A DNA stretch of 64,000 nt from Myxococcaceae bacterium (GTDB lineage Bacteria > Myxococcota > Myxococcia > Myxococcales > Myxococcaceae): positions 1-64,000 of the forward strand of contig JADGRA010000024.1 of the NCBI GenBank assembly GCA_017881265.1, given 5' to 3'. Shown one piece after another: positions 1-7,024 of this stretch (position 1 is the first letter of the stretch; the number at the start of each line of letters is the position of its first letter). Under the pieces are notes generated by a model. That model made no database searches and was not told where the DNA came from. It saw nothing but the letters and a program-made list of their open reading frames with translations. Made by a program: the position numbers and the translations under genes.

Positions 1-30
1 GACCCGACGAAGAAGAACGACCTGTTGTAA
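1..30 (+). CDS. Possible C-terminal end of a gene entering from the left edge
   Basis: Reading frame 1 is open from the first base and ends at a TAA at 28-30, giving the tail DPTKKNDLL. A lysine-rich tail before a stop is compatible with a real C-terminus, but nine codons cannot identify a product. A weak inverted repeat (CACCT/AGGTG, 31-46) follows the stop. It may be chance. Confidence 0.3.
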   Translation, partial: DPTKKNDLL

Positions 31-182
31 CACCTCAAGCCAGGTGGGCGCGCGCTGGGGAAGAACTCCACGCTCTGGGCGGTTCGCGTCGACCCCACTC
101 AGAGGACATCGACGGCACCCATTGACCCCGAGCACCTACGTCTTAACCCTGGCGCTCGAGCGCCGCTAACTCGCTACCGCAG

Positions 183-208
183 GGCCCACGCTCCGTCGTC
201 CGTGGGCC
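183..208. terminator. Hairpin without a T-run, possible terminator
   Basis: GGCCCACG (183-190) and CGTGGGCC (201-208) are perfect 8-base arms around a 10-base loop. The hairpin lies between the partial plus-strand frame ending at 30 and the minus-strand gene ending at 270, where a bidirectional terminator would fit. There is no U-tract, so only structure supports it. Confidence 0.45.
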
Positions 209-269
209 GGCATCGCAAACTCGGCGGGCCGTGCCGTCAGCCGTATGCTCGTTGCGTGAAACGCCTCCT

Positions 270-650
270 TCAGGGGGCTGCGGACTCCGGAAGCTTCTTC
301 ACCGCCTGCGTCTTTAAGTCGATGCAGAAGGTCTCTCGGCGCTCGGTCGTCACAAGCAGACAACGGTCCTGGATGGCGAGTTTCTTGATGAAGACGTCCT
401 GGACGTCCGATTCGAGGTTCTTCTCGTAGGCAATCTCGTACACGGTGACCCTCCAGAGACGCTTGCCGGTATTGACGTCCACCGCTTCGACGGTGCCCCG
501 GTTGCCATTCTCGTCGGCGGAGTGTCCTGCCCGAAACGAGACACCTCCCTGGACGAGGGGCTTCACCTCTGCCGGGGCGGCGCGCTTTGCGGTCGACGCG
601 GTGGCGAGGAGGAACGTGACTGCGAAGCCCAGCGACGCGGCGTGGTTCAA
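270..650 (-). CDS. Small secreted protein with PQQ-like repeat character
   Basis: A 126-residue protein of unknown function. It begins at a TTG; a GGAGG Shine-Dalgarno sequence sits 6 bases upstream, which decides this start. Residues 1 to about 20 form a signal peptide (hydrophobic core AVTFLLATAST). The mature part contains AVDVNTGKRLW (about 57-66) and DVQDVFIKKL (about 82-91), a pattern seen in small secreted proteins that describe a recorded property alongside a 'TGK-LW' motif reminiscent of PQQ beta-propeller blades. One such unit is too short for a propeller. It probably acts outside the cytoplasm. Function is not recognised. Confidence 0.7.
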   Translation of the reverse strand: MNHAASLGFAVTFLLATASTAKRAAPAEVKPLVQGGVSFRAGHSADENGNRGTVEAVDVNTGKRLWRVTVYEIAYEKNLESDVQDVFIKKLAIQDRCLLVTTERRETFCIDLKTQAVKKLPESAAP

Positions 651-752
651 GCGCGACCTCCGAGAAGGCCTCCAGCCTAACCGACTGGGTGCACCACAAG
701 TGACGCCCGTTGAAGTTCGGGCGTAGTGCCTTGGACGTCGGACGACGCCGGG

Positions 753-1381
753 CTACCCAGGTGTGAAGATGGTGCCCGGCACAGCAGCGCAGGCCGCCTG
801 GGCGGTCTCCAGCGTGTACTTGGGCGGGTAGTAGTGTTCGACAATGACGCCATTGGGAGAGCAGTTGACGCCGGTGTTCGGACTTGCCGGGGGCACATTG
901 CAGGTCCCGATGCGGGATGCGGTGGTACAGGGGCCGAACCGAACTGTCCGCCGAAGCCCGCGCATTCGGCCGGCAGCGAAGCCAGGTCGACCGAGGAGAG
1001 CTGGGAGAAGTCCACGCACTGACCGGCCGAGGGGACATTGCAGGTCGCACTTAGCGTCCCCGGGCTGGGATTGCACGCGACCGTCACGTTGGCGGTCGCC
1101 GTGGAGGTGTCCCGGGCCCACGGCCATGAGCGCAAACAGGTCGTGGCGGCCACGGTGGCCTCCATGGTGCCCGACGCCACCGGGCTGACAGCGCGTACGC
1201 CATGGTCGATGGTGAGGCTGGTGGCGTTCGAGACGTCCCAGCTGAAGGTGACCGTTCCTCCGTCGGTTGGCAGTGAGGAGGGTGCTGGAGAGAAGTGCGC
1301 GATGTCCAGGGCGGACATCGCACTGCCTCCAGAGGAAGCGCAACCGAGCGAAACAAGCAGAAACGCGAAGAGGACCTTCAC
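753..1381 (-). pseudogene. Frameshifted Cys-rich lipoprotein
   Basis: Starts at GTG 1381 behind a GGGAGGGAG ribosome site and opens with a lipoprotein signal (LVSLGC, Cys14). An Ig-like 'SWDVSNATSLTIDHG' segment follows, then Cys-rich motifs (TCNVPSAGQC, ECAGFGG). At about 925-935 the reading frame is lost in a run of four C. If one base is added there, the protein continues as APCTTASRIGTCNVPP and ends GTIFTPG at the stop 753-755. That tail (a Cys-rich unit, then HYYPP, then AQAAC) is a type I associate with myxobacterial secreted proteins, which argues that the shifted frame is the original one. Either a homopolymer sequencing error or a recent one-base deletion would explain it. Without correction the frame runs to 677 with an Arg/Pro-rich tail that looks non-coding. 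Confidence 0.65.
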
Positions 1382-1687
1382 AGACTCCCTCCCAGTTTGC
1401 TGGTGGGCCTCGAGGGAACTCTCGTCGCGCGCGCGTTCATCTTAGGCCGAAGCGTCCGCTGAGCAGGCCGCCTCCAACGGTGTCGATGCTGGCAACGCCC
1501 TCGGCCGTGCAGCGAACGGCTTCAGGAAGGCCGGGCGCGGCCCGCTGGTCTAGAGGAAGCGAAGGGTCGCCGAAGAGCCCTCGGGGCCAGCTTGGGGCAA
1601 AGCGCGAGGGGCGACATTCAACGTTTTACCGTCGACCACTTCCGAGGCGTTCGACGATGATGCGCGGCGAGGGACCTACGCACCCCG
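1382..1687. other. Intergenic, divergent promoter region; no gene seen
   Basis: About 300 bases between the GTG start of the frameshifted lipoprotein (minus) and the ATG of the TfoX-like gene (plus). It should hold both promoters. I see no convincing coding frame and no clear repeat. Confidence 0.5.
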
Positions 1688-2047
1688 ATGGCCGCCCGGA
1701 AGAAGAAAGCCGACGAGTTAGGCCGAGGTCCCGTTGACCCGGACTTGGCTCGGGTGGTCGCGGCCTTCGCGAAGGACCGAAAGGTGACCTACGGCGGCCG
1801 AGGCTTCGGGTCTTCAGCGCTGAAGGTTGGTGGGAAAATCTTTGCGATGCTGGCGTCCAAGGGGAGGTTCGTCGTCAAGCTTCCCAAGGAGCGCGTCGAT
1901 GAACTCGTGCGGCTTGGAGCCGGGGAGCGCTTCGACCCCGGACATGGACGGCTCATGACGGAATGGGTCGTCCTCGGCGGCGCGACGAAACTCTGGGTGC
2001 AAGCCGCTCAGGAAGCCCGCCGCTTTGTCGGTCGAAACAACGCCTGA
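1688..2047 (+). CDS. TfoX/Sxy N-terminal-like or YjbR-like small protein
   Basis: A 119-residue cytoplasmic protein with no signal peptide. The core GGRGFGSSALKVGGKIFAML, then FVVKLPKERVDEL, then GERFDPGHGRLMTEWVVL is a compact alpha/beta domain of the kind annotated as TfoX-N or YjbR/MmcQ-like. Family members are often encoded alone and most have no known activity; a role in DNA binding is assumed by analogy. It starts with an Arg/Lys-rich stretch (MAARKKKADE). The ATG start has no well-spaced Shine-Dalgarno sequence (a GAGGGA lies about 14 bases upstream). It converges with the DUF1059 gene and shares a terminator with it. Confidence 0.75.
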   Translation: MAARKKKADELGRGPVDPDLARVVAAFAKDRKVTYGGRGFGSSALKVGGKIFAMLASKGRFVVKLPKERVDELVRLGAGERFDPGHGRLMTEWVVLGGATKLWVQAAQEARRFVGRNNA

Positions 2048-2068
2048 CGCGCGGAATGCTCTAACGAC

Positions 2069-2088
2069 GCCGGGCAGCCAGGCCCGGC
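2069..2088. terminator. Bidirectional hairpin terminator candidate
   Basis: Perfect 7-base arms GCCGGGC (2069-2075) and GCCCGGC (2082-2088) around AGCCAG. It lies between the convergent TfoX-like and DUF1059 genes, and its right arm touches the stop codon of the latter. No T-run. Confidence 0.55.
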
Positions 2089-2264
2089 TAGACGTGCTTG
2101 ATGAGCTTCTTCAGCGCGTCCGGTGGGGGTGGGTTCTTCATCATCTCGGGATGCGAAGCACCCATGTGGAGCTTCACGTGGTCGAGCAATTCCTTCTCGG
2201 TCTCGGTCACGAACTTCCCCGGGCACTTCGCACCGCTGTCAGCACATGCAAGCGAATAAGCCAT
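2088..2264 (-). CDS. DUF1059 small protein
   Basis: A 58-residue protein starting at ATG 2264, with AGGAG 7 bases upstream on the coding strand. The pattern MAYSLACADSGAKCPGKF, then a Glu-rich turn and DHVKLHMG, then HPEM is typical of DUF1059, a family of tiny proteins with a conserved CxD-CP-F motif and a histidine-containing helix. The paired Cys and His residues suggest a small metal-binding fold, but no biochemical role is established. The gene lies just downstream of the secreted beta-helix gene start-to-end order is opposite (that gene ends at 2338 on the same strand), so the two could be co-transcribed across a 73-base gap. Confidence 0.8.
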   Translation of the reverse strand: MAYSLACADSGAKCPGKFVTETEKELLDHVKLHMGASHPEMMKNPPPPDALKKLIKHV

Positions 2265-2337
2265 GATGCTACTCCTGAGGATTGGATGACGGCACCCCGA
2301 GCGTTTCCGAGTCCGGACGACCTGGATGCCAAGGAGG

Positions 2338-4005
2338 TCAGTCGTCGTCCTCCTCGTCGTCGTCTCGGCCGTGGCCCTTGCACCACGAGTTGCTCGGAAC
2401 GCCTTTGCAAGGATTGCGCATTCCCTGCTCCTGCGGAATCGGCAGGAGGGAGACCTGCGTCGGCTGTGGATACCCCGGCTCTGCCGGATTGCAGGCGCCC
2501 GAGCCAGGCCCAAAGCTCGCGCACAGCAGTTCCAGGAAGAGCGGGGCCACTTGTGCCGTGTCCCCGGCCCAGGGCGCGCCGCAGGTGCCAAGCACGGAGC
2601 TGTCCTGGATGTTTACCGGCGTACTGGTGACTTTTCCATGGTGGGCCGCATGGTTGTCGTGGAAACAATTGTTGGTGGGCGTGGGCAGCGTGGCATTGGC
2701 GAGGTCCGCGTTGGTCGCGTTGGAGAAGAAGCCGTTGCCTTTGAAGTGGTTGCCGCTCACCTCGCTACCAAACGCGTCGTAGTAGCAGGGGATGACCGGT
2801 CCGAGGATTTGGTCAAATGGAGGCGGTGGATTGAACAGTGGATTGCCGCCTTCGCACCATGGGGCAGGAGCCGGTGGTGACGTGTCTGGATAGTCATTGA
2901 CCACGACGCCCCACGCCCCATTATGGACAATCAGGTTGTCGCGCACGGTGTCGTTCCGTCCGCCAGAAATGATGACGCCGGTTCCCGTCGGGACGGTGGC
3001 CGCGATGCCCGCTCCGGGCGTGTTGGGGTTGTTGTTGTCGTGAATGTAGTTGCGGCGGACGATGGTGCACGACTTGCTGGGGTCGTCCGGGCAAGCACCG
3101 TTTTGTGGCGACGGCTCATCATCGGCAGCGAGGGTGGTGTGCGCAATGCCGACCCGGTTCTGGTCCCATTCTGAGTCTTCGAGGACGAGGTGGCCGCCGG
3201 CATTGGTTCCGGAAAACCCTTGGGGGCTGTTCTGTGCATGCACTTGTCGCAGTACCGAGTTGCAGTCTGGGCATGCGCCTACGTAGAAGCTCGAGTCGGA
3301 CATGTTGCTTGCGTACGAGCGTTCGATGACGCCCGGCCCACGGCTGTTGCTCACGAAAATGCCGTAGGAGCCGGAGAAGGCGGTTGAGGTGAAGGTCGAG
3401 CTCGCGGTGAGGTAGGCGCCGTGATAGCCGCCCATTCCAATCTGTCCGCTCCCGTCGCCGCCATTCCACCAGATTTGGTTGCCGTTGTTTCCGGAGTCCG
3501 CAAGGAAGTTGCAGGCGGTCAGGTTCTCGATGGTGACGTTATCGACCTTGAGAGCTTCGATGCCATTGCGGCCACCCGCCGTCTTCACCTGCGCTGCATC
3601 CGCAGGATTGCAGGGCGTCGCGTCCCCTCCCACGACCTGCGTTCCATCGACGATGACCCCGTTCCTATCCATTCCGCGGATGTGGATGCCCGGAGTCGTG
3701 ATGAAGACCCCCGCGATGGCGGAACCGGTCTCTCGGTAGTCGCCCGGTGCGACCAGAACCCAGTCACCCGGAGAGGCAGCATTCACAGCCGCTTGGATGG
3801 ACGAGAACGCGCCCACGCGACCTTTCCAGGTGCCGACCTGCAGGACCTTGTTTTTCGGACGGCACGACTCGGTGCTGGTCGCGCTTGAGTGCGTCGCGCT
3901 GAGACCGCCCGAGTTCACCGAAGTCACTGCATCCGTCGGCATCGCTTGGCCGCACGACCAAAACAGCAGCGCAGCTGCTGCCACTAACAATGAGCGAAAA
4001 CGCAT
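2338..4005 (-). CDS. Secreted right-handed beta-helix lipoprotein
   Basis: 555 residues, ATG start behind AAGGGGGGCG. The lipoprotein signal is LLFWSC with Cys18. After a short linker, 'QVGTWKGRVGAFSSIQAAVN' and 'GDWVLVAPGDY' begin a pectate-lyase/NosD-like parallel beta-helix. Repeated rungs follow with N-rich turns (IENLTACNF, GIFVSNSRGPGVIERS, RRNYIHDNNNPNTP, NDTVRDNLIVHNGAWGVVVNDY). Such folds bind or cleave polysaccharides or serve as surface scaffolds; I see no clear pectate-lyase catalytic signature. The chain ends in an unusual acidic tail, GHGRDDDEEDDD, which may bind calcium. It would be anchored to a membrane, likely the outer one. Confidence 0.8.
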   Translation of the reverse strand: MRFRSLLVAAAALLFWSCGQAMPTDAVTSVNSGGLSATHSSATSTESCRPKNKVLQVGTWKGRVGAFSSIQAAVNAASPGDWVLVAPGDYRETGSAIAGVFITTPGIHIRGMDRNGVIVDGTQVVGGDATPCNPADAAQVKTAGGRNGIEALKVDNVTIENLTACNFLADSGNNGNQIWWNGGDGSGQIGMGGYHGAYLTASSTFTSTAFSGSYGIFVSNSRGPGVIERSYASNMSDSSFYVGACPDCNSVLRQVHAQNSPQGFSGTNAGGHLVLEDSEWDQNRVGIAHTTLAADDEPSPQNGACPDDPSKSCTIVRRNYIHDNNNPNTPGAGIAATVPTGTGVIISGGRNDTVRDNLIVHNGAWGVVVNDYPDTSPPAPAPWCEGGNPLFNPPPPFDQILGPVIPCYYDAFGSEVSGNHFKGNGFFSNATNADLANATLPTPTNNCFHDNHAAHHGKVTSTPVNIQDSSVLGTCGAPWAGDTAQVAPLFLELLCASFGPGSGACNPAEPGYPQPTQVSLLPIPQEQGMRNPCKGVPSNSWCKGHGRDDDEEDDD

Positions 4006-4640
4006 GGACCGCCCCCCTTATTCGGGTGTCAGAGCACCGCCTCCAAGCCAGTTCAAGGAGCACCGCGGCATCGGCTTGAAGGCGTCGACGGTCCTCCTTT
4101 CCACGGTGCTGTGCCCGGCGAGTGGATGCCGGGAGCCGAAGAGGACACACCGCGCGCGCTCTCGCGCACTCCCCGTGCGAGCCGGTGCGAGGGGACGGGC
4201 CACCGGTTGGGAGGGAGCCGGGCGGATGCCGGGCGTTGCGGCAGGTCGCTATCTCCAGGGTCCGAAGGATGCTCGGGCGCTTACTCGCCGCCACCTTGCG
4301 CATCCGGTTGGATTCGAAGTCTTGCCGCCGCTTCGCATAGGTGCGGGCGTCGTCGAGCAACTCGCTGAGGCGCTCAACGGCGTACCCTCTGGGCCCCTGA
4401 ACAGCGGCCCCACCCGGGCCTCCCAGGTGCGCGTCCACCCCGCGGGAGACTTTCGAACGGAGCCGTCGGTTGCCGCCCCCCAGAAGGCATGAACACCCCC
4501 CAGCTCGCATGCGCTTCCGCGGCGCAGACGTCCCATCCTGTTTGTTCCCGCGGCGTCTCGAAGGTGCCCCCATTCACCGAGACGTCGTAGATTCCTCGGG
4601 GGGCGTGCGCGACTCTCAGGGGGAGGGCAGGGTCCGGGCC
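4006..4640. other. 635-base stretch with no confident gene
   Basis: Between the beta-helix gene (minus) and the ornithine cyclodeaminase-like gene (plus). On the minus strand a frame through about 4380-4250 reads VERLSELLDDARTYAKRRQ followed by a basic helix-like stretch, which looks more protein-like than random DNA. It lacks a good start and degrades into Pro/Arg-rich sequence. It may be a decayed gene or mobile-element remnant. The right end (4600-4640) holds the ribosome site of the next gene. Confidence 0.4.
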
Positions 4641-5642
4641 GTGAGGGTTCTCATCGTCAACGAAGTGCTGGTGCATGAGCTGTTGCCGATGGATGCGTGC
4701 ATCCGACTGATGCGCGAAGCGCTCGCGACCTTTTCGCGCGGCGACGCGGTACAGCCTCTTCGCACCCTGGTGCGCTTGCCCGACGGCTCCGGCGTCTTAG
4801 GCCTGATGCCCGGCTATCTGGGTGAGCCGCGCAGTTTTGGCCTCAAGGTCGTGAGCGTCATGCCGGGCAATCAGGGGACGGCGTACGAATCCCACCAAGG
4901 GGTGGTCCTCCTCTTCGGGGTCATACATGGCGAGCCACTCGCGATGCTCGATGCCACCGCCATCACCGCCATTCGCACGGCCGCCGCTTCGGCCGCGGCG
5001 ACCGATGCCCTGGCGCGCGCGGATGCCGGCGACCTGGCGCTTCTTGGATGTGGCACCCAAGGCCGCTTCCACTTGACTGCGATGGCAGCCGTGCGACGCC
5101 TGCGGCGGGTGCGCGTGTGGAGTCGGACACGGGCCAACGCAGAACGTTTCGCCCGCGAGGCGCCCGTGCCCGCGAGGCTCAAGATTGAAGTGATGGCGAC
5201 CGCCGAGGAGGCCGTGCGTGGCGCGGACTTGGTCTGCACGGTTACCTCCGCCCGGGAGCCCATCCTCCGGGGGGCCTGGCTCGCGCCGGGCGCTCACGTG
5301 AATGCGGCGGGGGCCTGCTTTGCGACGCACCGCGAACTCGACACGGATGCGGTACGGCGCGCGCTCCTCTACACCGACTGTCGGGAGTCCTGTCTCAACG
5401 AGTCCGGAGACTTCCGGATTGCCCGCGGCGAGGGCGCCATCTCGGACAAGCATCTCCTGGGCGAATTGGGCGAGGTTCTCAACGGCAAGGTGCAGGGGCG
5501 CCTCTCGAACCAGGACGTCACGGTGTACGAGTCCCTCGGCATCGCCATCGAGGACCTCGCTGCCGCTCACGCCATCCACCAGCGGGCGCTCGCCACGGGG
5601 AAGGGCGCTTGGGTCGAGTGGAGCGGCGCGCCGAGTGCGTGA
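4641..5642 (+). CDS. Ornithine cyclodeaminase / mu-crystallin family protein
   Basis: 333 residues from GTG 4641, chosen because GGGGGAGGGCAGG lies just upstream and VRVLIVNEVLVHELL matches the family N-terminus. The family has two domains: an N-terminal substrate domain (FGLKVVSVMPGN, about 67-78; AITAIRTAAASAAA, about 107-120) and a Rossmann NAD(P)-binding domain (LALLGCGTQGRFHLTAM, 132-148; ADLVCTVTSAREPIL; GAHVNAAGA). Members include ornithine cyclodeaminase, alanine dehydrogenase, ketimine reductase and the SbnB-type synthases of siderophore precursors. No pathway genes lie beside it, so the substrate cannot be set. It converges with the desaturase gene 21 bases downstream. Confidence 0.88.
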   Translation: MRVLIVNEVLVHELLPMDACIRLMREALATFSRGDAVQPLRTLVRLPDGSGVLGLMPGYLGEPRSFGLKVVSVMPGNQGTAYESHQGVVLLFGVIHGEPLAMLDATAITAIRTAAASAAATDALARADAGDLALLGCGTQGRFHLTAMAAVRRLRRVRVWSRTRANAERFAREAPVPARLKIEVMATAEEAVRGADLVCTVTSAREPILRGAWLAPGAHVNAAGACFATHRELDTDAVRRALLYTDCRESCLNESGDFRIARGEGAISDKHLLGELGEVLNGKVQGRLSNQDVTVYESLGIAIEDLAAAHAIHQRALATGKGAWVEWSGAPSA

Positions 5643-5663
5643 GCGGCGTCGCGCGGAAGGGCT

Positions 5664-6704
5664 CTACACGAACGACGGAGGCAGCATGCCGCCGGTGCTT
5701 CCACCGTCCGGCGAGGGTGGCCCGCTTTGTCTGTCCGGGGGGCACGGCGTCTTCCGGGCCGGACAAGGCCCCGCCGGGCTGGTCCCGAGAATTGCTCCGA
5801 AGCCGGTGTAGTGCTCGACCCGGTAGCGCCGGTCGAAGAAGTGAGCGAGGAGCAGGCGCGTCCAGGACTGAAAGGCGAAGAGGCCGCCATACTCTTCAGC
5901 GGCGAGTTTCCGAAGGGCGCGTAGCCTCGGCCACGCAATGGCTGGAAAGTCATGGTGCTCGACGTGGTAGCCGACGTCGAACGACACGCGGTTGAGCGGC
6001 CCGTAGTAGGACACGGTTGGTTGGTCCGCTCGCATCGCGAAATGTTCGGACAGCCGCCGCGCACCCAAGGGGTGCGGCCCGAAGGCGAGCAGCCCGCTGA
6101 CGGCCAAAAAGCAAATCCCCTTGCCGCCGACGAGCCACAACAGCACCGCAGTGGCGAGGGTTTGGAGACACCAATTCAGCAACAGAAAGCCATCCCGCGG
6201 TACGTGGTTCGCTGAACGTGCGGGGTAGAAGAAACGACCCAGGCTGAAGGATGCGAACTTGCGGAGGGGACTTGCACCGACGAATGCGATTTCCGCCCGT
6301 GGCGGGGCCTGGGTGTCGCGGCCGTCCACCTCTCCAAGAAACTTGTGGTGCAGCAGGTGTTGCACTCGGAATTCAATGGCCACGGGGGCGAGGAGGGGCA
6401 GGTTTGCGACCAACATCCACAGCCTGTTGGCACGCGAGCCGCGGGCAACCAGATTGTGGGTTCCCTCGTGGATGAGGACGCCGAGCGCGTGGCCGACGAA
6501 CGCGCCCACGCCAAACGCGACTGCGAGCAGGGTCAACCAGGTGGTGTGGCGGACTGCCCAGGCCAGCGCCACGTCGGCCGCGACCAGGGCGACGATGAAA
6601 GCCTGCGACAGGGGATACGTCCCCTGAAGAGCGCGTACTTCGGGGTGGCTTGCGAGGATGTGCTTGTGCCGCTCGATGTGCCATCGCACTGGTGTGGCCG
6701 GCAT
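5664..6704 (-). CDS. DES1/DEGS-type sphingolipid desaturase homologue
   Basis: 346 residues from ATG 6704, with GGGAGGGA 8 bases upstream. It is an integral membrane di-iron desaturase with three histidine clusters: HEGTH (79-83), HLLHH (116-120) and HVEHH (247-251), plus HPLGARRLSEHF (211-222). Beyond the motifs it aligns by eye along its length with eukaryotic dihydroceramide delta-4 desaturase: the N-terminal 'H..IL..HPEV..L' segment, HHKFLGEVDGRDT (119-131) and SYYGPLNRVSFDVGYHVEHH (232-251). DEGS proteins introduce the 4,5 double bond or hydroxylate the sphingoid base. Transmembrane segments lie at about 35-50, 58-78, 95-112, 172-192 and 195-212. The last 40 residues are a Pro/Gly-rich tail not expected in the family. 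No sphingolipid synthase gene is adjacent. Acting on a sphingoid base is inference; another acyl substrate is possible. Confidence 0.85.
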   Translation of the reverse strand: MPATPVRWHIERHKHILASHPEVRALQGTYPLSQAFIVALVAADVALAWAVRHTTWLTLLAVAFGVGAFVGHALGVLIHEGTHNLVARGSRANRLWMLVANLPLLAPVAIEFRVQHLLHHKFLGEVDGRDTQAPPRAEIAFVGASPLRKFASFSLGRFFYPARSANHVPRDGFLLLNWCLQTLATAVLLWLVGGKGICFLAVSGLLAFGPHPLGARRLSEHFAMRADQPTVSYYGPLNRVSFDVGYHVEHHDFPAIAWPRLRALRKLAAEEYGGLFAFQSWTRLLLAHFFDRRYRVEHYTGFGAILGTSPAGPCPARKTPCPPDRQSGPPSPDGGSTGGMLPPSFV

Positions 6705-7024
6705 CGCCGCATCCCTCCCGAAGAGAACCCGGGCCCTCCGAGGGTAAACGCTAACCATTCTGCCTGAGGCATCGCAACCCAAAACAAAGGTGACCGCGCG
6801 GCCAGCCCTGGTAGTCACAGCGGCCTTCGGGTGTAACCGGGGCGAGAACCGAGCGTTCGCGTGGAGAGTGGCTCTCCAGCCGCGCAAGGGTCACCGGTGC
6901 GGGAGCAGGCGGAGGGCCTGCACGCAAACTACTCGACGGCGCAAAGATGGCCTTCTGCAGTCGCCCGGGGCGCCATGATCAAGTTCACGCATTTGTCACC
7001 CCGAACTGTCAGCGTGTACTCGCC
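6705..7024. other. Divergent promoter region between desaturase and pyruvate kinase genes
   Basis: About 320 bases with no supported gene. A small inverted repeat CCCTCCGAGGG (6734-6744) lies 30 bases upstream of the desaturase start and could be a regulatory site. Nothing else stands out. Confidence 0.45.

Noticed and set aside
166-1050. 294-residue minus-strand open frame across two genes
   Set aside because: It reads through two better-supported small secreted genes in another frame and has Arg/Pro-rich composition.
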